Shown here: piece after piece, positions 5,467-5,651 of the stretch
How the letters are laid out: each line of letters opens with the position of its first letter
How positions within the stretch are numbered: the first letter of the stretch is position 1
Notes under the pieces: model-generated
The model's database searches: none
What the model was told of the DNA's origin: nothing
The model's input: only the letters and a program-made list of their open reading frames with translations
From: Candidatus Bipolaricaulota bacterium
GTDB taxonomy: Bacteria; Bipolaricaulota; Bipolaricaulia; Bipolaricaulales; Bipolaricaulaceae
Reading direction: 5' to 3'
Length of the DNA stretch: 5,651 bases
Assembly (NCBI GenBank): GCA_015661965.1
Contig: DQVA01000267.1
Span: forward strand, 1-5,651
Translations under genes and position numbers: made by a program

Positions 5467-5651
5467 TTAGTTGCGGGGTGGGGCACCGTAACCGCCGCCG
5501 CCGGGGGTGCGGACGGAGATGATCCCTCCCGGCGGCACCTCCACCGTCCCCTTGGCCGGTATCCGCCGCTCCTCCCCGTCCACGATCAGGAAATCCTCGC
5601 CCGGGGCGCCGGGGCCCCCGCCCTCCAGGCCCCACGGACCCCGCGCCCGCC
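5467..5651 (-). CDS. Hydantoinase B / N-methylhydantoinase B-type protein, C-terminal 60 residues (partial)
   Basis: Reading the - strand from the window edge to TAA (complement of 5467-5469) gives a peptide containing RGPWGLEGGGPGAPGEDFLI, then IPAKGTVEVPPGGII, then VRTPGGGGYGAPPRN. The GGGPGxxG motif, a KG...VPPGG turn and the terminal RTPGGGGYGxP are the usual end of hydantoinase B-family proteins. These pair with hydantoinase A in hydrolysis of hydantoins, 5-oxoproline or related cyclic amides; related pairs act in acetone carboxylation. The substrate cannot be told from the C-terminus. The start, most of the protein and any partner gene lie beyond the window's right edge. The gene converges on the preceding + strand genes and is unlikely to share their function. 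Confidence 0.9.
   Translation of the reverse strand, partial: RARGPWGLEGGGPGAPGEDFLIVDGEERRIPAKGTVEVPPGGIISVRTPGGGGYGAPPRN

Noticed and set aside
5018..5470. 150-codon + strand ORF overlapping the 128-aa gene
   Set aside because: It has Arg/Gly/Pro-rich low-complexity composition typical of an out-of-frame reading, whereas the 128-aa frame has a coherent domain and a regular cysteine motif.
1..5651. CRISPR array, insertion sequence, phage attachment site or toxin-antitoxin pair
   Set aside because: No regularly spaced repeats, transposase motifs, flanking duplications or toxin-like small gene pair were found on either strand. The tRNA 3' end is not repeated elsewhere in the window.

Overview
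The window is GC-rich bacterial DNA, densely packed with genes on the + strand and ending in one gene on the - strand. Separate alpha and beta chains of glycyl-tRNA synthetase, a tRNA without an encoded CCA end, Shine-Dalgarno sequences, GTG and CTG starts, and a sigma70-type promoter all indicate a bacterium. Codon third positions are strongly G/C. The lineage cannot be fixed from this sequence; a high-GC, possibly thermophilic and poorly sampled phylum is a guess.

Layout. Positions 1-123 hold the end of glyQ, which overlaps the GTG start of the complete glyS (107-2158) by 17 nt. A 205-nt gap (2159-2363) is rich in inverted and direct repeats and reads like a structured leader. It runs into an RNase E/G-family gene (2364-3602), which probably begins at CTG and ends just before the zinc-link cysteines normal for the family. 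A promoter whose -35 box contains the rng stop codon drives tRNA-Val(CAC) (3636-3708). Twelve nt after the tRNA begins a 429-aa protein with two separate P-loops (3721-5010). The next gene overlaps it by 19 nt and encodes a 128-aa protein with a five-cysteine C-terminal motif (4992-5378). After an 88-nt convergent gap comes the C-terminus of a hydantoinase B-type protein on the - strand (5467-5651, running off the window).

How the genes relate. The first two-thirds is translation and RNA housekeeping: tRNA charging, RNA processing/decay and a tRNA. The last + strand pair is the least understood part. An N-terminal nucleoside/nucleotide-kinase-like P-loop half is fused to a second, different P-loop half, and the fusion is apparently translationally coupled to a small metal-binding-like protein. 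Nothing in the window looks like a phage, transposon, CRISPR array or defence island. The items most worth a second look are the fused kinase and its cysteine-rich partner, the possible switch-like rng leader, the missing zinc-link of the RNase, and the compact promoter-tRNA-mRNA junction.
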